64,000 nucleotides of DNA, from assembly GCF_000150275.1 (NCBI RefSeq), contig NW_002060946.1, forward strand, positions 2,871,454 to 2,935,453. Direction: 5' to 3'. The notes under the pieces were generated by a model. That model was not told where the DNA came from, ran no database searches, and was given only the letters and a program-made list of their open reading frames with translations. This document shows, piece by piece, positions 1-13,954 of this stretch. How positions within the stretch are numbered: the first letter of the stretch is position 1; each line of letters starts with the position of its first letter. Source of the DNA: Trichoplax adhaerens (taxonomy: Eukaryota; Placozoa; Uniplacotomia; Trichoplacea; Trichoplacidae). The position numbers and the translations under genes were made by a program.

Positions 1-100
1 ATTGCTTGTAGTAATGCTTAATAATCAGAATCATAAAAGTTAGGTGTAGATGGTGCATACAGCATCATAATTTGATCCAAAGGGAAAAGTATATATTTAC

Positions 101-3100
101 CAAAAAATGACCAAAACTCATCCTACTTTCAAGGCGATCAACTATTGGCTGTAATTTTTCTATTGCCGTATACCATGGTAAGAAATGAGTTTCGTTGACA
201 AGATATTCTGTCAAAGCAAGACCGGTGCCAAATTTAATTCTTTCTGACCTAGTTTATCGAGAAAAATAATGATATTAGTGATATGGATAGAATTATGCTT
301 AAAAGTCACCCATTTACTATGAAGTACAATAATCCTCTAGCATTTTCATAATTATGGCAAAAACAAGTACATAATATGAGCATTTAATTTCTTACTCAGC
401 AAATGTCATTCCATCGTTGATTAGATTAGATCTATCTCTCTTGGTTAAACTCTAATGAAATAAAACGAATAATAAATTATCATATTAATGAACAGTATAC
501 TTATTTAAGACTTCAATATCAGTAAATATATGGTTATGCAGATTGCCTTAGTGGTGCCATGCTATCAACTGAATTATTTCTTGCAGATATTATCAGTGTA
601 CAATCTAAGAATTTTATATCGTATAGTAATTACTCCTCACTTAATATTATCTAGTATGATTAATATCGCCGTAATAGCGGTATATTGGATTGCTTCACAT
701 TTTGGCTGCTGCATTTATCGTAAAATGATGTTTCAGTACTTACGAAAATATTAATATAAATATTCGTAGCTCAAGGAACTACTCACAGTAAGTAAGGTCA
801 TGATTATATTAGCAGTTTTAGTCTTTCAGAGCTCAATATTTCCTTAGAACATTATTTTTTATCTAAGAATCTAAATTTTACTTCGAAGATGGATGAATGA
901 TTATAATTGTCGAAACTTCTGCAAAAATTCAATAGATAAATTGCTTTGCCATCCATTTTAATTGAAAGCTGTGACAACTACCTTGTTATGAGTTTCTTAA
1001 TATAGGTGCAGCTTTCCATAATAGCTACTGCCCTACCGTACATGTGTTATAATCTTGAAACATAATCACTCAATAAAATGTCTAATCAATCAGTGTATGT
1101 AGCTTAAATATTTAAATAATATGGAAATTCTAATTTTTAGTCGTCGGTTTCGGACTTACACCGGGATTTCTTTTCATGGCTTCAGCTAGGCTTTTCCAGT
1201 TCTCTTCAGGATAGTTTACTCTGAAAAATCCATATGATTTCGTGTTAGCCTTAATCCACGCTCCTTGGGGCCAGTCAAAAGTCGTTTCGGCTAAAAATAT
1301 GCCATAGAATGAGTTTAATTATTCACATCAGTAATATTTTCAAATGATAGAATACTCTATAGAAATCTATGCGCTTTACTCTTTCATTTTAATTTCTGAA
1401 AGCTAAGAAAATAATCTAATAAAATTACCATCATTCATTTGAATTAGCTTATAGTGATTTTTAGATACGTTATTGCTCGAAAACCAGTTCATTGGGATTG
1501 TCCATTTATATCTGCAGTTAGAGTTAAATAGGCAAATTAATATCTTATCATTCCTATACCATAATATCTAGCAGTACTAATCTAATCATAACGACATTTA
1601 AAATAAATAGCGACGTATTAACCACAGGAAACGAATACCGTTGACGATCTGCTAAAGTAAAAATGGTGAGCTCTTAGCTCTCGATAAAGTTCAGGAAACG
1701 TGTTTAATTTACCTTAACAATATTAATTTTATTAGTTCCCTACAGTAATGTATTAGTATGACTTTCTCAATGTCATATTTGTTGCTTTTTCTATGCTTTA
1801 ACGAAGCTAATGATTAAAATACTATTAACGTATATTTAAACCGAGACTGTTAAAACTCCTTGCCTGCTCATTTCGGGCGTTATTGTTTTGACGATGCGTT
1901 CGCTATTTAAAATACCCTTAAACTTTTTATGCCTTGCTATTAATCACTAGTGCTAAAATTTTACGCTTATTAATATCGAAACCATTATAATAAGACAAAA
2001 CTACTACTGTTGTATTTGATTCTGTTGATCGCTGAATATAAATTCTATATTTAGAACCAACTTCATCATGCCACACATTTACACACTGCCTTTTGCTAAA
2101 TCATGATGAATACGCATTTAGCAGCTTATCAGAATTGTGCCAGAGTAAATGTTAGGATTGTAATTTGTATTTCTGTATTCATTTAGCAAGTAAATATAAG
2201 TAGTAAACTGATCAAAGTTCTTACCCATATGGCGAAGTATGTGGCGAAACCGGATTTTCACTATTAGGATCTAAGGTGCCATTTGTTAAATAACGTTGTT
2301 GAGTAAATATCCCTTTACTAGCATCCGTTGGATGGCGTTTAATGGTAACAATAGGATGACCCATTTGCTTAATCCAGGTATTGGCAATATCTGTAATTGT
2401 AGTGCCATCGCCGACTGTCTAATATTTTAAAAAATTATACTTGCTTCCGTTATAATATCGCATAATAACGATAATATTAAGATAGGCAGTGTATGGGACT
2501 AAAAATGAATTTCAAACGGAACTAAGAAGCACAATAAAATAGACGAGCTTAATAGCTATTGGCTTACTTCTTCCATGGCTTTCCATAGGTCACTTGGACT
2601 TGATTCTTTCCACTGTCTTCGGCTGACATATAACTGAAATAAAATATGTCAATTTCACAAGGGATTTTAAACTTCAGTTCTCTTTAGTGGTAAGTTAGAA
2701 CAATTTCCCATATTAACATCTTATCCTTACTTTAATACTGTTTTCATAATTTTTATCTCCAATCATATTTCTGAACATGCGTAATACACTGCCTCCCTAT
2801 TTAATTGCATAAACAAATTTGTAAGAGAGTTTATTTAAATAAATATCGAACACATTAAAACTGATAACAGCTAGATGGATCAAAGAAAATAATATAAATG
2901 AATTAATAGGTCATGTATATCCTGATATCAGGCTAACTGCAATTGCAGATTGTTTTATTCGAAATTCATTTTATAACTTAGCGGCAGATATATTCTCTAG
3001 TCTCATACAGTGAACACTAAATTCTAGCAAGCTAAAATGACCAGTAATAGAACTGATTATCGTATAATTTAAAGGCATCACGACTAATTGCATAAATTTA

Positions 3101-6100
3101 AAGATTTTCACAGCCTTAAAAGATAACCCAGTGCTTTTTCAAACAGCTCTGAAAAGTTTGCAGGATATCACTTTGCAAAATCGTATACTATCCGATCGTA
3201 TAACAGATATACTTACAAGTCGATTAAAGTTGCATACTCCAGCTGTATAAGTAAATAAACCAGCGTAAATTTAGCTATATTATTCGCTAACAGAATAGAA
3301 ATGAGAAGCAGGAAAATAGAAATTGTTCAGATGCATGAAAAGCACCATCAGATTTTTATGCACTCATTTTTTATAAAAGCCGTAAGGGGCTGTTATGGTA
3401 CTACGTTGCCTAAATTATAGAGTTTAAGAAAGTATTGTTGCTGACAGTATTTTAGTATTATAGTATAGGAAATACAGGATTTGTTGTACTTATGGCTGTA
3501 AGAATTAATATCCTACAGTAAATCAATATTACTCTTGCTTTATTCGAAAAATGAAAGCTAAGAACGTTATTTGTAATGTGATACAGCTATAAGCTAATAA
3601 GGCTTTGTGATTACGTACCTAATTTAGATAAGATTATTCTTTATAAATAAGTTTATCTTTTTATCTAATTTCATCATTAAGTGTGTCTGGTATTTCTTTG
3701 TAAAGATAAACGGTTCTTTATGAGTGTATTTATTGGTTTAAATCAGTTGATTTAGAGCGAGAACAGTGAGTAGTGAGTTAACTGAATAAAGCTGTTTTGT
3801 AGTTTATAGTACAGTGTGTCTACTGGATGTGAGCCTTTTAGAAGGGTAGTTCTTAGGCGTTATAGTAGCAGTACCATATTCTTACTAGATCTTTCAACAG
3901 ATTAGGGTAGTAATCTGTAAAAGCAACTCAAAGTAAGTGCTTTACGTTAGACTGGTAAACTTGTCAGGAAGTAGTTCGTGACAGGGGCAAAAATCACTTA
4001 TTTGATGTTTTAGATAAATATAGTTTTTCTACTTATATGTATATATATATCACTACTATCTAAACGACATGATTAGTATTAATGTAAACGCTGTCATTGA
4101 TTTTTAATATTTACCTTATTGTACGCAACCGGGCTGTAGTAACTAAGCAAGTAAGCATTATTTGGGAAAAAGTTTACTTCCATTGGATGAGATGACTTGG
4201 ATGCGTCGATAGCTAATCCAGTTTGAAGTTCACGAACTACAAATAAATCCATCTGAAAATAAAGAAATACGAATACAAAGCAATTAGAGCACATAAATAT
4301 TTCTATCTGCTTAAGAAGGGCTATAAAATTTATTCTATTAATATTAGCTATACCAATTCCCATGATGGTTCAAATTGACTTGATCCAATGTATTCGTAAA
4401 ATGATGCAAATCCCTCATTAAGCCAGACATTACTCCACCAATGAAAGGTAACTAAGTTACCAAACCACTAGTTTTATTGCAGATGTATCAGTAACATAAA
4501 TTAAAATTAAAGAGTTGTTTAGTGATAAATATAATGATATACGTCCATTCTGTAGATAGAAATAAGTATATTCATAATAACTCTCTGAAATGGATAATAA
4601 GCACTGAATTAAATTGTTTTACTACAGTTACGAGCAAATCTTTTGTTAGGTATTACACTAAGCAACATAATACTTTTATTATAAATCCAACATTTTAAAA
4701 ACAATAATCATTTCTAGTTCATAAATTTTTAGCTAGATTGCTAATTACTACATGATTAAAAAGCTAATGCTGCCTAGCAAAAAAATAAAAGTACCTACTA
4801 CTGTATTATTTATTACATCTTTCAGCTAGACTGCGGCACTCTTTAAGTAAATAAAAGTAACTACTACTGTATTATTTATTACATCTTTTAGTTAGACTGC
4901 GGCATCCTTTAAGCGAATACTATAATTTGATGTAAAATTGTTACAATTCTGCTTCACACTATCTAAATTTTAACACCATAGAACATTGTAATTTAAGACG
5001 CACAAGAGTATTTAGTAGATTGAAATGAGCTCGTATGGTGCTAATATTTGGTGTAGGGTACAGTACATAATAAAACTACAATAAGCTACCGAACTTGATC
5101 AATTAAAACAATATTAAGTATTTAAACAATTAATAGCAATTTAATGGATAAGATATCGATCAATTAAGCACTAAATCTTGTAGGATAGATTAAGTTGAGC
5201 TATTAAAGTAGAAATCAGGTTACGTTGAAGACTATCTACAAATTTTTCTAAACCAAATCCTACCAACGTCAGGAGAGTAAAAACTCCTCTAGATGTTATC
5301 TAAACCATCTTGCAAGAAGTTCTAGAGCTATAGAAGCATAGATTCAAAGTCGACCAAGCCGAATAACATACCATATGAGCTAATTCATGACTTATAATTC
5401 GTGCGATTCGCTCTCGATAGTAAACAGTATCTTCAGCAGGATTAAATAGCAGTACACGTTGCAGATAGACAATTAATCCCCAATTTTCCATAGCGCTAAA
5501 AGGAAAGTTATCGATAGCAATCATGTCTACAATAGATATATAAATTACAGCATAAGTTTAATGAACCTGTTTAACATTCATCTTGTTAAAGTCCTTGAAT
5601 TACATGTAGATACGAGTACTCGTATTAATCGAAGATAGACTTTATTATACAATTCGTAAAGTCAGCTATAATTCTTGTCAAAGTATTCTGAAATAATTTA
5701 TGGCTAATTGAAGACTAAAGTAAATTGAATTTATACCTAATTTCGGCAGAGAGTATGGTTGACCGATTAATTGTTCGAAATAATTGGTTATATTAATACC
5801 AGCCTGCAACGCATAATGACCGTATTGAACGACTTCTTTATCAGCATAAATTCTCACCTAAATTTTAAACGGGAATAGAAACTTGCAAATTAATTGATAA
5901 TGTTTTACAATCCTGCTTTTAAAGCAAAAATTATTTCGCTTCTTAAACCATAAGAGCGTTTCATTGGCTGTAAATTTATCACTTGATTTCAATAATATTC
6001 TCTTCTAATTAGTTAAGTATCGTATGCATTAAAAATAAGTACCATCATAACTTAGCTCTAATTACAAACTAACCAAGCAAAAATCAACGATCATGATATG

Positions 6101-7890
6101 GAGTAGCATAAATTGGCTATAAATACCTTACGCAATACTTAAATATTACTGGCCTTACCGGTGTTCCCCTATTAGTTTTCCCTTCAATATAACCATATTT
6201 ACTGACAACCATGGCCAATAAGTAGGCGCTCATTTTCACAGTATCTATAAAGCAATCAAAATTAACAACTCATTCCATAGGTTTAGTGAATAAATGAATC
6301 CCAATACAAAAAAATATCGTCTTGTCCTCGTTGCTTTTTCTAGAAAAACTTACTTTGGAATTGATGGATAGTTTTGCCATTTCCTAGGACGCTATGACTT
6401 ATGTTTGGCGTATTGAATAACGGGAAATAATCACTTGGAACAGTTATACTACCGCTATAATTTGCTTTGATAGCTGGCTCATCGTGTAATGGCATTATTC
6501 GGCGAGCATCCGTTGCTGCACTTTGGCTAACAATCATCCAACTAATCGAAGAATGCAAATTAAAGAAAGGAAAAAATTATTTGTAAATTATTATAACGCG
6601 CACATTTCATTATTTTAGATAGGGAAGTTTATTCAGATAAATCAAGTTCTTGCTGCGAATAATAAAAATTGGCTTAGCCTTACTACTGTGGTGGGAAGCC
6701 ATATACATAAGTATCGTTAGCGTATGAGCATATTTGTGTATTTCACGTACAGACAACTCTTATAAGGTAGGATTCAGACTGAATACTAAATTTGCTTCTA
6801 CCGTACAAGTAACCTAATTATAACATCAACTACAAGGTTAATCAATATAATCAACTTTCCATTGAACTTTATTGCGACTAATGCCGAACTCTCAACCTTC
6901 CGAAACATCACATTCATCATCCTTCGTTTTCTCTTAAAGCTCAAATTGGTAACAAAATTTTTACATATCTATAATCCATTACTCTATATATTAATTATGT
7001 CATATAACACGGATAGAATACAACAACGTTGACCACCTTTGGTTTTATAAATTGAACCAAGATATAGTATTCCAGTGGTTTAGTAACATAATGTTTATCC
7101 TATTCTTTCGAATAAAAATCGCATATTTCCATCCCGGAACTCGCAATACTCACGTAATATCTCCATTGAGATGTCTATATTGATTTGCAAAAAGACCAAA
7201 ATAATCCGTGCTTAAGTTAGCTTTATATTCAAATTTCATAAAATAAGTCCCTGGTTGAAGTGGAGTAGCAACCATCATGTAGAAGAATTCATTCTTAGTG
7301 TATTCACCAAAATCTGTGAGTGGAATAAGTTTATCGCTTGAAAATTGCAAATCGCTAGCCAGCAAAGGATTGGCTGTTAATTTCATGCCTTTCATGTGTA
7401 TGACAAGAATGTCAGTAGCTGATAAAACTTGCACTTCTGCAATATTGGATCCCGAATAATTCCTTCCTGAAACATCAATGTCTAAAGCAAATCGATATTG
7501 GATCGGTCGAACGTTTGTTGGAAGTCGCAAACTATTTAACACCGCTTTACTTCCTGTAAACGGTGTTGGTTTCGGCTTCATGGTTGCTTTTTGTGTAGTA
7601 ACTACAAGCTGTTTCTTAGTTGTAGGCTGCATTTTATGAGTTGTAGCATGTGTTAACGTGGGATTCGTTGGTTTGGTCGTTGTATGATCGGTACCACCTT
7701 GTTGTTCATGACTTCCGCATGATTTTCCGGTTAATCCCGCAATAAGACCAACGGCAATGACGAGAACGATGACGACGATAGCGGTGATAATTACCTGAGT
7801 CTTTGTCACAAAATACCCACCGGGCTTCTCATCTTTTCCCTTCTCCGAGCCCATTTTTGTAAACTGATTGGACTGAAATGGATTGATCAC
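101..7890 (-). CDS. ANPEP-like: M1 zinc aminopeptidase, type II membrane protein (aminopeptidase N-like), 3' end outside window
   Basis: Ectoenzyme that would remove N-terminal residues from peptides at the cell surface. Exons in transcript order: 7154-7890, 6354-6541, 6159-6244, 5737-5857, 5372-5526, 4354-4467, 4115-4252, 2731-2796, 2568-2633, 2225-2418, 1429-1511, 1160-1290, 396-451, 101-248. All junctions are GT-AG and keep one frame for about 761 codons; the family is usually 900-1000 residues, so roughly 200 are missing to the left. Seen: a short cytoplasmic tail, one membrane helix at residues 33-54, a Thr/Lys-rich stalk, then the catalytic domain. The zinc site HELAH-x18-E is complete across the 5372/4467 junction, and the SYSK-like tyrosine segment reads VAYNK. 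The exopeptidase motif is SAMEN rather than GAMEN, and HELAHQ is HELAHM. The start is the first ATG before the helix. Introns hold a dispersed repeat (3390-3990) and a 66-bp tandem duplication. Family assignment is firm; the exact paralogue is not. Confidence 0.9.
3390..3990. repeat. Dispersed repeat family 1, copy A (about 0.6 kb)
   Basis: Non-coding block inside the 2797-4114 intron of the aminopeptidase gene. It aligns by eye along its length with 21355-21918 and at both ends with 8897-9146. Shared landmarks are the GCCTAAATTATAGA segment near its start, TAATGTGATACAGCT in the middle, TTCTTACTAGATCTT near the end, and a terminal GTCAGGAAGTAGTTCGT. No ORF or terminal inverted repeat was seen, so the element class is unknown. 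Confidence 0.75.
4785..4914. repeat. Tandem duplication, two units of about 66 bp
   Basis: Two adjacent units share TACTACTGTATTATTTATTA and GACTGCGGCA with few mismatches. They lie in the 4468-5371 intron of the aminopeptidase gene and look like a recent local duplication. Confidence 0.85.
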
Positions 7891-10800
7891 ACTTAATTGA
7901 AGCTAAATAGCTGCCTCTATTCTTCAATCTAGTTGTTTTAACTACAACTAGGCTTCAAGAATATTATGAGCAACGGAAAGTGTTTATTAGTTTGATTTAT
8001 AGGTTTGCCTTTACTCAGATTAACTAAAAAGTAAATAAATATTCTCCGTATGCACCACCATTTTTACCAATCGACGATGACTATCGTGTTTATATTTTTT
8101 TCAAATTACTGTCATTCTAGAAGGCAGAACATAACCGTCTATTGGCTATGAAATATTTAGGGTGTTCAAGAAAATTTACGCGAAGCCATCAAAATCAATA
8201 ATTTAGTACCACTCTATGCCATCTCTCGTGATAATTTTCGTATAACTTGGTCTCTGTCAAAATTGTCAGGGCCATTATTAATTTGCAATCATTCCATACC
8301 ATGAGAAATAACATACATGTTCACTAAAGCAACTTATATTCCCAAGCTAAAATGCTATAGTAATCAATTCACAGTTATAAGTATCTGTTTTCATATTGCT
8401 TGATGTAGATAAGTCATACGATATATCAAAGTTAATTAACATTCTTTCACATAAGTAGTGTGATATCTGCATGAACGCGCTATTAAAGGTTTTATATAAA
8501 ATTGACAGTCAACAGCTGCGATATACTATCTGTACTGCAACTATACGATATTGCTTTTGTTATATCAGTAAATTGTTAAGAGAACGGCTCTCAAATAGAA
8601 TTTCTACTAGTATAACTATGCGTCTACGATGTTTGTAGTGTTATAATAAAAGCATAAGTATTGAAGATTAATTGCAGAATTATCTCTTATAGTAACTTAC
8701 GGTAAAAAATAATTATCTACATGAAGCAATTGAAGTAGTGGCAGGATATATGGACTCTTTGTTGTAGGCGTTTTAGCGACAACTAATTTTGTTTATGAAT
8801 CAATAGTAGTAATGCTGTCGTTATAGAATGTCAAATAAACCTAAAGGCCTGATCTAAGCTATAATTGCTGATTGTAGATAGAATTACTAGTGGCTAGATG
8901 TTACCGCACTACCTTGCCTAAATTATAGATTTAAGAAAGTATTGTTGCTCACATTATTTCAGTGTTATAGTATAGTTGTAAACCTTTTAGAAGGGTAGTT
9001 CGTAGGCGTTATAGTAGCAGTGCTATATTCTTACTAGATCTTTCGACAGATTAAGGTAGTAATCTGTAGAAGCAACTTAAAGTAAGTGCTTTACATTAGA
9101 CTAGTAAACTTGTCAAGAAGTAGTCCGTGACAGTAGACCATTAATTTTATCTATTGGAGGGATCTAAGGTGCAATATTTCTGAGCTTGTGTGACTAATTA
9201 TAGTACTAGCCAGTAAGTCTGTAAAGCATATAAAAGGGATTCTACGACAACTACCGAAATTAAGTTATTACATTGCTTTATGTTACTTGTAAGAAATGCC
9301 ATTTTTTTTATCCATGATTTCATATAAAATTCATTAAAGTAGATTGCATAATTGACCTCTAATTCCTTTATTTTAGAAATGATTTTCAAATTTTAACTTA
9401 ATACAACTATGTCGGATAATAAATTATATCGATTGAAAGATAATGCTGCAGTAATCGCCTTGCAATGGTATATATCATTGAGCAATATACAGGTTGAAAA
9501 ATCATCCGTTCGTATCTCCGCCGTTCTGCATCCCATAATTGCATAATGGCAGAATAAAAAGGGTTCTAGGGGCCAATTGCCCCGTATAATAAAAAGGGCG
9601 GTGTATTTCAGTAGTTTAGTAAACAATTAGAGATAAATAAGGAAGATGGGCTGGTATACTAATATATTAAAGGTAACCATGCGGATAGTAGGCAAGATTT
9701 CTTGGTCAATTTAACTGCAGCCGAAAATTCTGACAACTGTTTTACCTTTAATACTTTCATACTAATTAACCTCGAAATCATTAGATTTTGACCTGTCAAT
9801 CAGATTACAGAAGGAAGCTGTTTCTGACGTAAATAAAGATAGATATTTTGCTTCGGAGAAAACTTTTTCAAAGCAATATTTGTCAAATTGTTTCCCCAAA
9901 TTTTTAACTTTCGTTATTACTCACAAGTAGATAAAATTACAATGAAATAGCATATTTTTCTAATCGCTTGAAAGGAGCTTTATCGGCAATTAGTATATCA
10001 TTTTGATATGGAATACACTGACTTGAATCAAACATGATATCAGATTTCTCAATGCAAAGCTACCCTCCACTAAGCTAAATTGTAAACTGGCTATATACGC
10101 CTAAATCACGTATGAGCACGACAACTTTTTATCTTCAATTTAAATTATAAACTTTAAGTTAATAAACTTCAATTGTTTTATTTAATCCAAGCCTTAATAT
10201 CAACTATGAAACATTCTAAAATCACACCATCAACATTTCTGCAATTACGAACTGTGTTTTGCTAAATTCTTCCTGCCACAGTACCCTAAAGAGTCAGGGT
10301 TCAACTGCAAATAGAACAACTTGTTAATAGCATCTCTTGTACAAGCTCTAACGACGAATATTGGAAGCCATCAAATTCAATCTGAAATCTAGAAATGCAA
10401 TATTATCATTCCATGATTATAGTGGTCACGAAACTTTAATGATATCTATTTATTGCCATTTGTGAATCTAATTTTCATGATTTTATCATTATATTTGGTG
10501 ATTAAAATTAAATTTTTGATAATTTTAAGCTTCCTATTAATAGTCAAAAGCTTCTTAAAAGAAAGTAGAAAGGACTAAACTATCATCAATTATAATTAAA
10601 CTCATTGACCTTTTATTTGAAGTGGAGTAAACTGAATTATTACATGGAGTATTAATTTAGAGATGTTATCTGTATAGAAACTTACCATAAGCTATCCAGT
10701 TTCAATCATTCATCAGGTAGATGAAATTTATTCCTCAGGACAAAATTACAGTAAATGACAAGCGATCGTATTGATCCTAAAATTAATTTATTTAAGGTAG

Positions 10801-13800
10801 CCGGCAATGCCGATTGCTAATTCAAGCTTTACATAATTGCAATGGTTTAGGTCACTAAAATGAACTTATCAAGGACAATCAAATTAATTGATCGATAAGT
10901 TAGTTTATTATACTTAAAAGTATAGTTAATATATTCGACTATTATAAATTGAGCTATGAGATAAAACATTCAATTTGCCCTACAACTTTAATTGTTTATT
11001 ACTTTTGGTATCTTCTTAAATTTATCCTTATCGATGTTACATTACCATAAATAATCGCCGCGAAAGCTTACCGGTATCGATGGCAAGCTTTAGCACATGT
11101 AGGAGCTGATAATGTAGTTGATGAATGCGCATGCTGCAAATTCAGGATGATTATTTTTAGTCTAGACAGTTAGTCTGGTCGGTCTCTGCTTATCGCTTCA
11201 AACGTGTCATTTACCACAATCGAAATTCTTTAATTTTAAAAATATAGTTTATTAAAATCTGTTGATTAGTACACACACAAATTATTATTAATATTACTGA
11301 AATTATTCTGATTAGTCATAGCTGATAGTTTGAAGTGATCTACAGTGACAATCGGAACTCATGAACAAGAAATTTAATGGGTTAGATATGATTGATATAA
11401 CACGTATTGGAAAAATTATAGAAAGTTTATTTTACAATTACCTTAAAAATATATCTTGCGATATTAAAGTTATCGTAAATAGAAATTAAAAATCCCAATA
11501 GTTCCATTAATTCCACCTGATTAATATTGTAAGATTGCAATAACTATTTTATAATTTATGGTGATAGAATTATTTATAAAATGTTAGAGTTATACTTTAT
11601 AACTAAATCATAAGTAATTAACTTAAAAAATTATTTTCTGCTTACTTTCGTACAATGAAACGAGACATAAATTTGTTCATGTGGGTCAAAGTCTCCTCCA
11701 TCTGTAACGATTTGGAATGAGTAGATAGAGTCTACAGTGACAGATCGCAAGTTAAATAGTTTAATGACATATTGATACATATTCACATTTCGTATGTTAT
11801 GTAATCGTAGTTCATTAAGAGTTAATTAATTTAGCTGTTGATAAGGTTTGTAGCTCAAGTTACTTAATTCTATCTAGCGAGTATTCAATCTGTGAAATCT
11901 TTGTGTGCAGACATGTAGACATTTTACTCAATGACCAACTGGTACATATTAATTTTGACCATATAGCTGGTAATTATAATTAATAGCCAATTATAGAAAT
12001 CCTGCTAATATTACCAAGAGTTGATAATCTGCTCGTCCTTTACATAGATATTATACAGATATTTTATGTACACCTGGTAATTCTTTCAATTATAGATAGC
12101 CAATCATGAAAATAGCAATAATAACAAGCCTTGATGATATAGCTACCTTTATAACAGACAAATACCTGAACAGCGGTTTCAAGTCGACATGATTTTATTC
12201 ACATTTGTTCAAAATTGTTATAAATAATGCTCTACTCAATATCTAATTTTTGATTTTCTGATCTACGAATATTCTTAATGAATGCTGGAAAATTTCATGG
12301 TATTAGGAAAGAAAATGTAACACAAGTATTTCTGCATGACTTCAAGCATAAAGTTCTTTACTACCGGTAATTAATAACCACTACCATGATGTTTTAAGAT
12401 AAATGGATCAAGTTCCTTATTTACTTCCTTTAAAGCAACAATGTTGGTTAACCTGAATATTATTTCGCTTGATGTCAACATGGACGTCTCGATAATAAAA
12501 TAATAAGAGAAGTGATATCAATCTCATAATCATCTGGTTGTGAATGTTGAATATTGAGCACCATCTTATTAAAAGGTAAGATTTGATAGTGTTATCCAAT
12601 AAGATCTACTTTTAGCTATATCATTTTTTATCAATTATATATAATTAATAACTGATAGGATATCCTTTGAAACTTTATCTGTCATATAGCTGGAATTTAT
12701 TCAAATGCATTAATAAAGTAGTACAACTGTTATGAATACTGTCTTTGCTCTTTATCAAGCTACCAAGCCATACTGGCTTACTCATACTAAAACTGAGTTT
12801 CACGATAAAAGAAAAAATGCACTATGGAATTACCTAGCAATATATACCGTCAACTATTGTAATAATCGCTAGATTGTATTATCTTCAATAGAATAGTAGC
12901 AATAAAAATAACAATGACATCTATTAGATATCATTAGGAAGAATGAATAGATAATAGAATGCTTTGGATACTTGTTAGTAAACAGGGCATTTTCAATTCC
13001 AGCGAAAGACAGCATACGAGAAATAAGAAAACAAAGGAAACTGGATACCATTAAAATTTACTGTGTTATAAAGCGTTTCAACAATTGTAATTACTTGCGA
13101 AAAAAACTTAACGACTCAACGATAAAATTGTTCTTCCCACTGTAAGTTAATTTGCAAACGATTAGAGTTTGGGCAGGTATGGAAGAGGCATCATAATTAG
13201 GAAATAAAATAAGCCAATTAAATTTGAATTGCGCCATTTTTATCAGACTTATGTTTTGGCTTTCAATTAGCTTTGATTGTTTTTATTTTTTTTTCCTGCT
13301 TTAATATAAAATCTACATTACAACGAAAAGTTAACTGAATGATAGGTAATATGTATTCTAACTCATAAATGATTTTACTTCAAAACGATATAATCTAAAT
13401 GACGCAATTACATATTTACATGGTCTGAATAGCCATTCGAATGTTACTCAAAATAGCAAATAAAGAAAAATAAGCATGAATATTAGCATAAAGCAAAATA
13501 AGGTTGTTAATCTTGAGGTTAAGATTTTATAGCATTTCTGTTTATACATGATAAAGATTCTAGGATCTTTTAACTAAAAATTGTTTTTATCATAGATTTA
13601 CAACGTAGCAGCACGATGAAAAGTATACATATTAGAAAGGAAAAGAGCTAGGATTATATACAGTAGTGATCATACACTTCTTTCTGCTAGTGACTTAGTT
13701 GTCAATTTTCTATTGCTCCTGATAGTTGAGATTTTGCCTTATCACTATAAATTATAAGGAATATCAATGAAAGTTTTAATTGAATATCATTTTTCATTTT

Positions 13801-13954
13801 TACAGTCGAACATTGACTTAATAGTTGATATTGCTAGCTTTAACGATGAAACACTTTACTAAGATAACATCCTTTTATAATAATAAGATGTTTCTGTTAT
13901 GTATTTTAATCAAGAAAGTGCTTAACCGTCTTCTTTTATGCCTGTAGACAAAAG
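7891..13954. other. Intergenic, divergent spacer between aminopeptidase and monooxygenase copy 1
   Basis: About 6 kb of AT-rich DNA between two divergently transcribed genes. It contains the deleted copy of repeat family 1 (8897-9146). Short ORFs at 9198-9389, 9393-9626, 12417-12599 and 12869-13051 have no recognisable domain or splice context. No other gene or RNA was recognised. The promoters of both flanking genes must lie here, but no element could be assigned. Confidence 0.6.
8897..9146. repeat. Dispersed repeat family 1, copy B, internally deleted
   Basis: The first 90 bases or so match the start of copy A (GCCTAAATTATAGA, AAGAAAGTATTGTTGCT) and the rest matches the end of copy A (TTTTAGAAGGGTAGTTC through AAGAAGTAGT). 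About 350 bases of the middle of copy A are missing. Same orientation as copies A and C. Confidence 0.75.

Noticed and set aside
9393-9626. 77-codon minus-strand ORF with a methionine start
   Set aside because: No signal peptide, domain, splice context or homology that I recognise; composition is that of random AT-rich DNA.
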